DNA of 8,072 nt from Granulicella sp. Its GTDB lineage: Bacteria > Acidobacteriota > Terriglobia > Terriglobales > Acidobacteriaceae. The notes under the pieces were generated by a model, which saw only the letters and a list, made by a program, of their open reading frames with translations, did not search any database and was not told where the DNA came from. Location: positions 1 to 8,072 of the forward strand of contig PKWK01000296.1 in the NCBI GenBank assembly GCA_003133205.1, written 5' to 3'. The stretch's first letter is position 1. The number at the start of each line of letters is the position of its first letter. Of this stretch, positions 1 to 5,673 are shown piece by piece. The position numbers and the translations under genes were made by a program.

Positions 1-1
1 G

Positions 2-892
2 TTCGACTACTACATCCACGAGCCCATAGTCGATCAGGACTCCAAGGGCGTCGGCGCATTGCTCCTCGCCGGCTCGGAGATGGAGCAGGCCTCCAGCACG
101 CCCATCGGCCCAGCTAAAACAGGCCTGCTTCCCAGTTCCAAAGACTACCGCGCCGGTCAGCAGCCCTCGACGCGCAGAATAACGGTGCTGGTCGACGCAT
201 GGTTCAACTCGCAGACCCGCAAGAACGCCTTCGGCCAGACTGAGATCTTCCACTACAAGTGGAACGACGACTCCAACAACGGCTACTCGTTCTTCGGCCG
301 CGCCTTCCGCCGCTACGGAGCCACGCTCGCCACCGAACCCGCCGCACCCACCGCCGCGAGCCTAGCCAAGGCTCAGGTCTACATCATCGCCTCGCCCGAC
401 ATCCCCTCCAAGAACCCGACGCCGCACTACATCGACAAAACCAGCGGCGACGCAATCGAGGCCTGGGTCAAAGCCGGCGGCGTCCTCCTGCTCTTCTCCA
501 ACGACCGCGAAAACACAGAGTTCGAACACTTCAACACGCTCAGCGACCGCTTCGGAATGCACTTCAATCCCGTCCTGTCGCATCACGTCATCGAACCCGA
601 ACACTCCACCGGCGAGGTAGTCATCCCGCCCGGAACCGGAATCTTTGGCGAAGGTTTCACCGCCTACATGAAGGACACCAGCACCATCACCCCCACCGGT
701 CCAGCCAAAGCGCTGGTCACCGACCACGGCGACGTCATGATCGCCATCTCGCACGTCGGCAAGGGCGTAGTGCTCGGCATCGTCGATCCCTGGTTCTATA
801 ACGAGTACGCCGACGGCCGCAAGATGGGCCAGTATCGTGGCTTCGAAGCAGCCGAAGACGTCGCAGCCTGGGCCGTGCACCAGTCGAAATGA
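2..892 (+). CDS. GH88/GH105-type glycuronyl hydrolase with C-terminal GATase/ThuA-like domain (5'-truncated)
   Basis: Only the last 296 residues are visible; the frame is open from base 2, so the gene begins outside the window and the first in-frame TTG (59) is not the true start. Visible residues 1-29 (FDYYIHEPIVDQDSKGVGAL followed by LLAGSEMEQ) match the end of the GH105/GH88 (alpha/alpha)6 fold, where a D-x-KGVGA-LLA-xEME motif is typical of unsaturated rhamnogalacturonyl hydrolases. These enzymes remove the terminal 4,5-unsaturated uronic acid from lyase products of pectin-like polysaccharides. After a Ser/Pro-rich linker (about 30-58), residues 60-296 form an alpha/beta domain starting ITVLVDAWFNS, with a glycine-rich AWVKAGGVLLLFSND segment and a GKGVVLGIVDPWFYNEY segment near the end. 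This resembles the GATase-1-like ThuA/DUF4350 group, with no clear catalytic Cys triad. The domain's function is unknown to me. A stem-loop follows the TGA stop and the next genes are convergent, so this ends its transcription unit. Confidence 0.75.
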   Translation, partial: FDYYIHEPIVDQDSKGVGALLLAGSEMEQASSTPIGPAKTGLLPSSKDYRAGQQPSTRRITVLVDAWFNSQTRKNAFGQTEIFHYKWNDDSNNGYSFFGRAFRRYGATLATEPAAPTAASLAKAQVYIIASPDIPSKNPTPHYIDKTSGDAIEAWVKAGGVLLLFSNDRENTEFEHFNTLSDRFGMHFNPVLSHHVIEPEHSTGEVVIPPGTGIFGEGFTAYMKDTSTITPTGPAKALVTDHGDVMIAISHVGKGVVLGIVDPWFYNEYADGRKMGQYRGFEAAEDVAAWAVHQSK

Positions 893-909
893 TCAACCTA
901 CCCAAACCG

Positions 910-954
910 GGTGGCCCATCCTTTCGCAGTCTCACCGCGAAAGGGTGGGTTGCC
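910..954 (+). terminator. Long imperfect stem-loop after the hydrolase gene (terminator or REP-like repeat)
   Basis: The arms CCCATCCTTTCGC (915-927) and GCGAAAGGGTGGG (937-949) pair over 13 positions with one G-U wobble, leaving a 9-nt loop. Five more pairs extend the stem outwards to 910/954 if G-U pairs are allowed. The wobbles are G-U only in the plus-strand transcript and would be A-C mismatches in the minus-strand one, so the structure favours the upstream plus-strand gene. No T-tract follows, so it is not a classical intrinsic terminator; it could protect the 3' end or be a dispersed REP-like element. It fills most of the 68-bp gap between convergent genes. Confidence 0.5.
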
Positions 955-960
955 TCGTAT

Positions 961-1278
961 TCAACCCGCCGGAAAGATTGCCTCGTGCAAGTCGGCAATC
1001 AAAGCACCGAGTCGCGCCGCATCCGGGTTTGCATCGCCAAGCAGGACCTCAATCTCGCCAGCAACGCGCGTGCCTTCGTCGAAGCCATACATGCCCAATG
1101 CGCCCGCCAGCTTGTGCGCGGTGCTGTTCGCCTCTTTGCGCAACTCTTCGCCGAGCGCACCAGCCGCCGCAGCCGCACCAGCCCTATCGAGCGTCGCCAG
1201 ACGCTCATCTATGATCGGGCGGTTTCGCACCCAAAGCGCTGCAAGCAACGACGCGGTTTTGTCTTCAGCATCCGTCAT
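961..1278 (-). CDS. Stand-alone HPt (histidine phosphotransfer) domain protein
   Basis: A 105-residue cytoplasmic protein, the right size for a single four-helix HPt domain. The signature is AHKLAGALGMYGFDEG at about residues 54-69, in which His55 is the expected phosphorylation site, followed by the usual small residues and Gly before the G-x-x-x-L/F turn. The flanking helices are Ala/Leu/Glu-rich. It would carry phosphate between a receiver of the hybrid kinase encoded upstream (1734-3491), which has no HPt domain of its own, and the single-domain regulator at 1332-1712. It is the last gene of that minus-strand cluster, 53 bp after the regulator. The ATG at 1278 is the only reasonable start, because an in-frame TAA lies 18 bases upstream; no strong Shine-Dalgarno sequence precedes it. 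Confidence 0.85.
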   Translation of the reverse strand: MTDAEDKTASLLAALWVRNRPIIDERLATLDRAGAAAAAGALGEELRKEANSTAHKLAGALGMYGFDEGTRVAGEIEVLLGDANPDAARLGALIADLHEAIFPAG

Positions 1279-1331
1279 ATCGGTTGTCGGGAATTACATG
1301 GCCCCGTCGCAGATCCCAAAACCGCGTGCGC

Positions 1332-1712
1332 TTAGTCCTTCCAACCCAGCGCTTCCGATATCTGCGCTGCAAGCGTCAGCGGATCGAACGGCTTGAACAG
1401 CACGCCCGCAACCCCGAGCCCCGCGAAGCGACGCTGGTCCACGCCCTGCACCTTGGCCGTCAGTAGCAGCACAGGGATTCCAGCAATCTCAGGATTCTGT
1501 TGCATCTGCCGAAACGTCGTAGGACCATCCATGCCCGGCATCATGACATCCATCAAAATGGCATGGGGTCTGAACTTGGGATCGGCTGCGGCACGGATAC
1601 CGTCCGCGCCCGAACAGGCGGTGATGATATCCCAACCCGCCGTCGCTTCAAGGGAGAGTGCGGCTACTTCGCGGATGTCGTCTTCGTCGTCAATAATCAG
1701 GATCTGGCGCAT
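1332..1712 (-). CDS. Single-domain response regulator (CheY-like receiver only)
   Basis: A 126-residue receiver domain with no output domain. The acidic pair is Asp8/Asp9 (IIDDED), the phosphoacceptor is Asp55 (ILMDVMMPGMDG), and the switch residues are Thr85 (LLLTAK) and Lys107 (LFKPFD), so all canonical residues are present. It lies 21 bp after the stop of the hybrid kinase gene and before the HPt gene, on the same strand, which implies co-transcription and a shared phosphorelay. Given the HPt protein, it is probably the terminal or intermediate phosphate acceptor, acting through protein-protein contacts rather than DNA binding. The ATG at 1712 has little Shine-Dalgarno character, so translational coupling to the kinase stop is likely. 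The partner it controls cannot be read from the window. Confidence 0.9.
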   Translation of the reverse strand: MRQILIIDDEDDIREVAALSLEATAGWDIITACSGADGIRAAADPKFRPHAILMDVMMPGMDGPTTFRQMQQNPEIAGIPVLLLTAKVQGVDQRRFAGLGVAGVLFKPFDPLTLAAQISEALGWKD

Positions 1713-1733
1713 TACAGGTATCAGTGTCTCATG

Positions 1734-3491
1734 CTATGCAACTGGCGCCGCAGCCGAATTACGCAGGTGCTGAACCATACTGAGTACGAGTGCTGCGACC
1801 TCTCTCGGTTGGACCTTGGCCTTGTTGAGAAATTGAGTGGGACCAAGACGAAGCTTCAACATCTCGGCCTCAGTTATCTCGCGGCCCGAGTAGACCACCA
1901 GGGGAAGCGCGTGCAGGCCCGGCTGACGGCGTAGCCAGTCGACCAGCGAAAAGCCATCGCCATCGGGCAGCGCGAGGTCAAGGATCAGCAGGTCCGGCGG
2001 CCCGAGCAGGCACCGGTCCACGGCCTGCTGAAGCGTGGCAGCGTGGTCGATTCGAATACCCGACTCCTGGAAGCCGGCGAGAATCAACTGAGCCACCTCC
2101 TGGTCCTGGTCGACCAAAAGAATGTGGCCCGACTCTCCCTTCGTGCGAAGAACCCGACCGAGTTCGGCGAGCAGGAGATTCTCGTTGAACGGCTTCTGCA
2201 CCCAGCCCTGTGCATCGCCTGCTTGCGGGGGACGATCAGTCGGCGGGATGACGCTCAGAATCACCACCGGAATGGTTGCGGTCGCCGGCAACGCTCTGAG
2301 TTGCTGCAGTGTCTCCCAGCCGCTCAGTCCGGGCATATAGAGATCCAACAGGATCGCGGAGATAGGCTGGACAGGAGCGACGTTTCTAGTCCCGTTCGCC
2401 GAAGCCGTCTGTGCCGCGCGCTTCCTGGCAATGGCAATCACTTCTTCCCCGCTGCCTGCTTCCAGAATGTCGTACCCGTGCTGGCGAAGCTGCTCCGCGA
2501 CCACCTCGCGTATGCCGGGATCGTCGTCGCAGACCAGGATCAGCCCCTCGCCGCGCTCCGCCGGTGGCTCGATCAGCCTGGGCGACGCGGTATCGGAGGC
2601 GCGCGCCGACCGGGATAGCTGCACCCACAGCGTCGTACCCGACCCGCTTTGATTGGGCTGGGCCCAGATGACTCCGCCGTGCTGCTGGATGATGCTGCGG
2701 CAGATCGCCAGACCAAGTCCGGTCCCGCCCTTCTTGCTGGAATCCGAAGACTCAACCTGCTGGAAGCGATCGAAGACGGCCTCCAACTTATCGGCTGGGA
2801 TACCGCGGCCCTGGTCGACCACCTTGAGCAGCAGCGAGTTGGGGTTCGAGTCGATCTGGACCGAGACGGTCGAACCCACCGGGGAGAACTTGATGGCGTT
2901 TGAAAGCAGGTTTGTGAGCACCTGCAGGACCCGGTCGGAATCGGCGTCAAAGTAAATCGAATCGCGCGGCGCGTAGCAGGTCAGTTCGAGGTGGATTCCT
3001 GCACTATCGGCCATTGTGGTCATCGTGTCGACAGCTTCGCGTGCGAGATCGTACATGGAGCAGCGGCGCAACTTCAGCGGCGCTCGGCCGGACTCCATGC
3101 GCTCCAGATCGAGGATGTCGTTGATCAGCCGGATCAGGCGCTCGGTGTTGGTGGAGGCAATGCGCAGCAGGTTCTGCGCCTTGGGATCGACGTTGCCCAG
3201 CAGTCCGGCGGAGAGCAGGCCGAGCGCTCCGCGGATGCTGGTCAGCGGAGTCCGTAGTTCGTGGGAGACGGTGGAGATGAACTCGTCTTTGACTGTGTCG
3301 AGGTCGGAGCGCAACGCCAGCTTGCTCTTCTGCTGCTCGGCGTACTCGCGGCTGCGCTGCAGAGCTTCGTTCAATTCCTCGATCGAGTCCCTTTGTTGCC
3401 GGCTCCTTCTCGCGAGCCTCAGCGTAAGGACGCCGAGCAGGAAGAGGCTCAGCAACATCAGGCCGAAAACCATCGAGGAGAGGGCTGTCAT
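1734..3491 (-). CDS. Membrane-anchored hybrid sensor histidine kinase with two receiver domains
   Basis: 585 residues. Order: one hydrophobic segment (about 7-26) followed by an Arg-rich stop (LRLARRSRQQR); a probable coiled coil (about 32-68); HisKA dimerisation domain with H box STVSHELRTPL (His77); HATPase_c with N box (Asn194-Asn198), G1 DQGRG (226-230), F box FDRF (240-243) and G2 GGTGLGL (255-261); REC1 (about 317-449) with Asp322/Asp323, phosphoacceptor Asp383, Ser413 and Lys433; REC2 (about 455-577) with Asp505, Ser535 and Lys557. REC2 has Asp461-Gln462 where an acidic pair is expected. No PAS, GAF, HAMP or periplasmic domain is visible, so what it senses is unclear. It probably autophosphorylates at His77 and passes phosphate through REC1 to the separate HPt and single REC proteins encoded just downstream. 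The ATG at 3491 is preceded by AAGG 10 bases upstream and an in-frame TAA shortly before. The gene lies 90 bp after the deoxyhypusine-synthase-like gene on the same strand, so it could be read from that promoter or from its own within an AT-rich gap. Confidence 0.93.
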   Translation of the reverse strand: MTALSSMVFGLMLLSLFLLGVLTLRLARRSRQQRDSIEELNEALQRSREYAEQQKSKLALRSDLDTVKDEFISTVSHELRTPLTSIRGALGLLSAGLLGNVDPKAQNLLRIASTNTERLIRLINDILDLERMESGRAPLKLRRCSMYDLAREAVDTMTTMADSAGIHLELTCYAPRDSIYFDADSDRVLQVLTNLLSNAIKFSPVGSTVSVQIDSNPNSLLLKVVDQGRGIPADKLEAVFDRFQQVESSDSSKKGGTGLGLAICRSIIQQHGGVIWAQPNQSGSGTTLWVQLSRSARASDTASPRLIEPPAERGEGLILVCDDDPGIREVVAEQLRQHGYDILEAGSGEEVIAIARKRAAQTASANGTRNVAPVQPISAILLDLYMPGLSGWETLQQLRALPATATIPVVILSVIPPTDRPPQAGDAQGWVQKPFNENLLLAELGRVLRTKGESGHILLVDQDQEVAQLILAGFQESGIRIDHAATLQQAVDRCLLGPPDLLILDLALPDGDGFSLVDWLRRQPGLHALPLVVYSGREITEAEMLKLRLGPTQFLNKAKVQPREVAALVLSMVQHLRNSAAAPVA

Positions 3492-3581
3492 CGTCCGATT
3501 GCCTTATCGTACAGCGGGATCCGACGCTGAGAGAGAAAAATGTACCAGTTGGGTCACATTCAAATATATAGCAATCAATGA

Positions 3582-4655
3582 TCAGGCGGACACAGGTTCG
3601 GCAATGTGGCTCAGCACCTCGGTCCAATTCTTGCCCTGGCGGGCTTCAGCAGCGTGCTTGTGGAAGGCATATCCGGCGATCAATGGCAGCGCCAAGGTAG
3701 CCTCCGCGTAGACCATCTGCTCGAAGGTGGTGTCGACTTTGCCCCAGGAACTGGCCTCTTTCAGGGTGGAACCCGACAGAGCGCCATCGCGGGAGTCGGC
3801 CACCGTGACCTGGATCGCATACTTATGCATTGGAGCGTCGACGCCCAGAATCTCGGCCGCGACCACGATGTCCTGCGCGAAGTTCTTGGGCACGCCACCA
3901 CCGATCATCAGCAGGCCAGTGGTTGGGTTGGCGATCTTCAACTGGGTCAGTTCATAGAAGTCCTTGGCCGAGTCGATCGAGACCATCGCCTTGCCCTGGC
4001 GCGCGTGCTGGTGGGCAACAAAGCCGAAGCCCGCCGAGCAGTCCGAAAACGCCGGGCAGAAGATCGGCACGCCCTTCTCATACGCCGCGAAGATGATGGA
4101 GTCGGGCTTTCCGTGGGCGGGGGTGCGGCCGTTGGCTTCGAGGTAAGCGCCGAACTCGCGGATGATCTCGCGCGAGCCATGCGGTTTCGGCGGGAGCGAG
4201 TTGATGATCTTCTCGGTGGTGTCGTCGCAGATGCGCAACTCCTCTTCGTCGATGAAGGTGTCGTAGATGCGGTCGATCATCAGCTCGCGCAGGTCGCCGT
4301 CGCCGTTGCCGTACTTGTACTCGTCGCCGGCGATGTAGTGGCGGAAGCCGAGGGCTTCGAAGAAGTCCTGATCGACGATGTTGGCGCCGGTGGAGACGAT
4401 GGCGTCGACCATGTTGTTGCGGATGAGGTCGACGAAGAGCTTCTGCAGGCCGGCGGAGATGAGCGATCCGGCGAGACACAGAATGACGCCGCAGTCGGTG
4501 TCGCGGAGCATCATCTCGTAGATGGAGGCGGCGCGGGCGGTGTCGCGCGAGGTGTAGGCCATTGAGGCCATGGCGTCGACTAGCGGAACGACGTTATGCG
4601 CGGTGATATCGATGTGCTGGATGGGCGTAGTGAGCAGTTCTTTTTTAGTTGGCAT
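3582..4655 (-). CDS. Deoxyhypusine synthase-like protein (bacterial homospermidine-synthase-type family)
   Basis: 357 residues, close to the length of eukaryotic deoxyhypusine synthase. The C-terminal block EASSWGKVDTTFEQMVYAEA matches the family's catalytic region; Lys306 aligns with the lysine that forms the enzyme-imine intermediate, next to Trp304 and Glu300. The nucleotide-binding part shows CLAGSLISAGL (60-70), VSTGANIVDQD (87-97) and IGGGVPKN (251-258). Bacteria lack eIF5A, the substrate of the eukaryotic enzyme. Characterised bacterial homologues move the aminobutyl group of spermidine to putrescine, making homospermidine, so a polyamine-forming NAD-dependent transferase is the likely role. 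Some residues that bind spermidine in the human enzyme appear changed (GGG-x-x-KHH is GGG-VP-KNF here), so the exact product is uncertain. The ATG at 4655 has a good GGAAAG Shine-Dalgarno sequence 5 bases upstream. A long non-coding region with palindromes lies upstream. The kinase gene follows 90 bp downstream on the same strand. Confidence 0.88.
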   Translation of the reverse strand: MPTKKELLTTPIQHIDITAHNVVPLVDAMASMAYTSRDTARAASIYEMMLRDTDCGVILCLAGSLISAGLQKLFVDLIRNNMVDAIVSTGANIVDQDFFEALGFRHYIAGDEYKYGNGDGDLRELMIDRIYDTFIDEEELRICDDTTEKIINSLPPKPHGSREIIREFGAYLEANGRTPAHGKPDSIIFAAYEKGVPIFCPAFSDCSAGFGFVAHQHARQGKAMVSIDSAKDFYELTQLKIANPTTGLLMIGGGVPKNFAQDIVVAAEILGVDAPMHKYAIQVTVADSRDGALSGSTLKEASSWGKVDTTFEQMVYAEATLALPLIAGYAFHKHAAEARQGKNWTEVLSHIAEPVSA

Positions 4656-4756
4656 GATCGCTTTCCAGTCTATCGCGGTGCGGTGTGGAGGGCTCGTCGA
4701 GCTCGGTTAATTTGCCGTGGATTTGCGGTGAAATTGCGAGGCTCGCTGGCCCTTCA

Positions 4757-4768
4757 CGATATATACCA
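4757..4768. promoter_or_regulatory. Partial third copy of the palindrome
   Basis: CGATATATACCA matches copies 1 and 2 over the right-hand nine bases (TATATACCA), with the left arm degraded. Its centre is 62 bp from that of copy 1, about six helical turns. It lies downstream of the possible minus-strand promoter, consistent with an auxiliary operator. Additional TATAC half-sites occur at 4779-4793. Confidence 0.35.
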
Positions 4769-4786
4769 CCCCACCCCCTATACCCT

Positions 4787-4816
4787 GCTATACAATTGAA
4801 AACAAGACACTTACAA
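4787..4816 (-). promoter_or_regulatory. Possible sigma-70 promoter for the deoxyhypusine-synthase-like gene
   Basis: On the minus strand TTGTAA (4816-4811) is followed after 18 bp by TATAGC (4792-4787); both hexamers match the consensus at four of six positions. The placement between palindrome copies 1 and 3 is what a repressed promoter would look like. Start would be near 4780, giving a leader of about 125 nt. Weak match; AT-rich sequence makes chance hits likely. Confidence 0.3.
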
Positions 4817-4817
4817 C

Positions 4818-4831
4818 TTGGTATATACCAA
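4818..4831. promoter_or_regulatory. Palindromic operator candidate, copy 1
   Basis: TTGGTATATACCAA is a perfect 14-bp palindrome. Its core, GTATATAC, fits the GT-N-TA-N-AC pattern described for HutC-subfamily GntR regulators (for example DasR/NagR-type sites, TGGTCTAGACCA). It lies 1 bp upstream of a possible -35 element (TTGTAA, 4811-4816, minus strand). No GntR gene is present in the window, so the regulator would be encoded elsewhere. The family assignment is an inference from site shape only. Confidence 0.5.
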
Positions 4832-4870
4832 TCATGTTTCTACATAGCTAAAAACAAACGAGTTATTTTG

Positions 4871-4882
4871 TGGTATATACCA
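4871..4882. promoter_or_regulatory. Palindromic operator candidate, copy 2
   Basis: TGGTATATACCA is a perfect 12-bp palindrome identical to the core of copy 1. The two centres are 52 bp apart, about five helical turns, so bound dimers would sit on the same face of the DNA. Such spacing favours cooperative binding or looping. Confidence 0.5.
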
Positions 4883-4932
4883 AATACACGTAAGTTCAAG
4901 CTCCAATTGGTTTTGTGCTCTTTCGACGCGGC

Positions 4933-4971
4933 AGGTCCTGGCTAAAGGACTTCTCCCGGCACAAAGGCCGG
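4933..4971 (-). ncRNA. Tandem hairpins in the presumed leader RNA
   Basis: Two hairpins of equal size lie 5 nt apart: CCGGC/GCCGG (4956-4960 with 4967-4971) and GTCCT/AGGAC (4935-4939 with 4946-4950). Each has a 5-bp stem and a 6-nt loop. The second stem can be extended by a G-U and an A-U pair (4933-4952). They lie just downstream of the minus-strand TATAAT. I do not recognise a known riboswitch class; they could be a leader regulatory element, an RNA-stabilising element or chance. Confidence 0.3.
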
Positions 4972-4995
4972 ACGACTGCTTTTGCTGCTTCTTTA

Positions 4996-5001
4996 ATTAT
5001 A
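4996..5001 (-). promoter_or_regulatory. Perfect TATAAT -10 hexamer facing the deoxyhypusine-synthase-like gene
   Basis: TATAAT reads on the minus strand at 5001-4996, in otherwise GC-rich DNA. A perfect TTGACA occurs at 5014-5009 but only 7 bp upstream, too close for sigma-70, and nothing like a -35 is found at 16-18 bp. If the -10 is used, transcription would start near 4989 and the mRNA would carry a leader of about 330 nt including the tandem hairpins and all three palindromes. Confidence 0.35.
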
Positions 5002-5091
5002 CCGGGCGTGTCAAGGAGCGGGGTGTGGCGCGAGGCATCCCAAGAGAGGCTCATCAGGGATGTCTGACGGCCACCTCAGGAGCCAAGAAGC

Positions 5092-5373
5092 TCAAGCCAC
5101 TTGCAGCTTTTTCAACTTCATCCGTCCGGTGGGGATCTGGGCGAGATCATACTGCGCCTGTTGCAAGAGCCAGCTCTCAGCGCTGCGGCCGAAGACCTGC
5201 GAAAGCCTCACGGCCATCTCAGGCGAGATGCCACGTTTGCCGTTGACCAGTTCCGATAATGTGGTGCGGGTGACTCCAAGGGCGGCGGCGGCGGCCGTGA
5301 TGGTCAAGCCTAAAGGTTCGATGCATTGACGGAAGACAAAGCCTCCGGGGTGGGGCGGGTTATTCATCGGCAT
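5092..5373 (-). CDS. higA: HigA-type antitoxin (XRE-family DNA-binding protein)
   Basis: 93 residues beginning [13 protein letters not shown]. The N-terminal PPHPG motif and the helix-turn-helix at about 24-62 (including [20 protein letters not shown]) are characteristic of the HigA/VapI antitoxin group. The C-terminal half ([19 protein letters not shown]) continues the family pattern. The protein should bind and neutralise the toxin encoded just upstream and repress the shared promoter. The frame is open further upstream to 5478, but the start at 5373 is chosen because AAGGAG lies 9 bases before it, because homology starts here, and because an earlier start would overlap the toxin gene heavily. 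Only 14 bp separate it from the toxin stop, indicating one operon. A run of five GGC triplets (5281-5295) encodes Ala residues in the first HTH helix. Confidence 0.92.
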   Translation of the reverse strand: MPMNNPPHPGGFVFRQCIEPLGLTITAAAAALGVTRTTLSELVNGKRGISPEMAVRLSQVFGRSAESWLLQQAQYDLAQIPTGRMKLKKLQVA

Positions 5374-5387
5374 GGTTTCAAACTCCT

Positions 5388-5666
5388 TCAGTGATAGTCC
5401 ACGTAATCGACGTCGAATGCGTCCGGGGCGGTAAAGCGGAAGATAACCCGCCAATTTGCTCGAACCGTCACCGCCCAAAAGCCTCTCAATGCGCCTTTGA
5501 GCGCATGCAACCGCAAGCCGGGTAAATCCATGTCGGATACGGTGATGGCAGTGTCCAGTGCCTCCAGGATGTCGCGCAACTTCTCAAGGTGCTCTGCTGG
5601 AACGCCACGCGGGTCATCGTCTTCATAGAGACGTTTCAGTCCCTTGTGGCGAATCGAACGGATCAC
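5388..5666 (-). CDS. higB: HigB-type toxin (RelE/ParE superfamily mRNA interferase)
   Basis: 92 residues, the usual size. It has the family landmarks [21 protein letters not shown] at the N-terminus, LHALKG (53-58), the [10 protein letters not shown] strand (69-78) and the terminal FDVDYVDYH. Members of this family cleave mRNA in association with the ribosome; basic residues such as Arg69 and Arg73 are likely important. The toxin-first order, with the antitoxin 14 bp downstream, is the hallmark of HigBA modules. The start is a GTG (5664-5666), supported by the N-terminal homology. There is no clear Shine-Dalgarno sequence before it, so the message may be leaderless or weakly translated, which would keep toxin levels low. 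All conserved residues I can judge are intact, so the module is probably functional. Confidence 0.92.
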   Translation of the reverse strand: MIRSIRHKGLKRLYEDDDPRGVPAEHLEKLRDILEALDTAITVSDMDLPGLRLHALKGALRGFWAVTVRANWRVIFRFTAPDAFDVDYVDYH

Positions 5667-5673
5667 GTTTAAC

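Larger units (their letters stand above)
4656..5091. other. 436-bp intergenic region upstream of the deoxyhypusine-synthase-like gene
   Basis: I see no credible coding sequence here; the plus-strand frames lack family-like content and ribosome binding sites. The part at 4756-4900 is clearly more AT-rich than the surrounding genes and contains the palindrome array. The part at 4930-5001 holds two hairpins and a TATAAT hexamer read towards the minus-strand gene. A weak hairpin (CATCCC at 5036-5041, GGGATG at 5057-5062) lies just after the antitoxin stop but lacks a U-tract, so read-through from the toxin-antitoxin operon is possible. Confidence 0.6.

Noticed and set aside
3512..3529. Hairpin CAGCG/CGCTG before the kinase start as a terminator for the deoxyhypusine-synthase-like gene
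   Set aside because: The stem is only 5 bp and the minus-strand T-run lies upstream of it, not after it, so it does not fit an intrinsic terminator.
3606..4565. 319-residue open frame on the plus strand opposite the deoxyhypusine-synthase-like gene
   Set aside because: It is a low-complexity Val/Gly/Asp-rich antisense shadow of a well-supported gene, typical of high-GC third-position bias.
4685..4945. 86-residue plus-strand open frame in the intergenic region
   Set aside because: No ribosome binding site, no recognisable family, and it runs through the AT-rich palindrome region; probably chance.
4932..4971. Resemblance to the 3' end of a cobalamin riboswitch (minus-strand AGCCAGGACCTGCC versus the B12 box)
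   Set aside because: The box lacks two internal bases and none of the upstream riboswitch core is present; the similarity comes from a simple hairpin.
5035..5063. Hairpin after higA as a terminator
   Set aside because: Six-bp stem, long loop, and no U-tract in the minus-strand RNA; too weak to call.
5281..5295. Five GGC triplets inside higA as a possible phase-variable repeat
   Set aside because: Changes in number would be in frame, the Ala run fits the normal length of the HTH helix, and similar runs are common in GC-rich coding DNA.
5374..5478. Longer antitoxin reading frame starting at 5478
   Set aside because: It would overlap the toxin gene by about 90 bases; the added residues lack HigA homology and the start at 5373 has an excellent AAGGAG.
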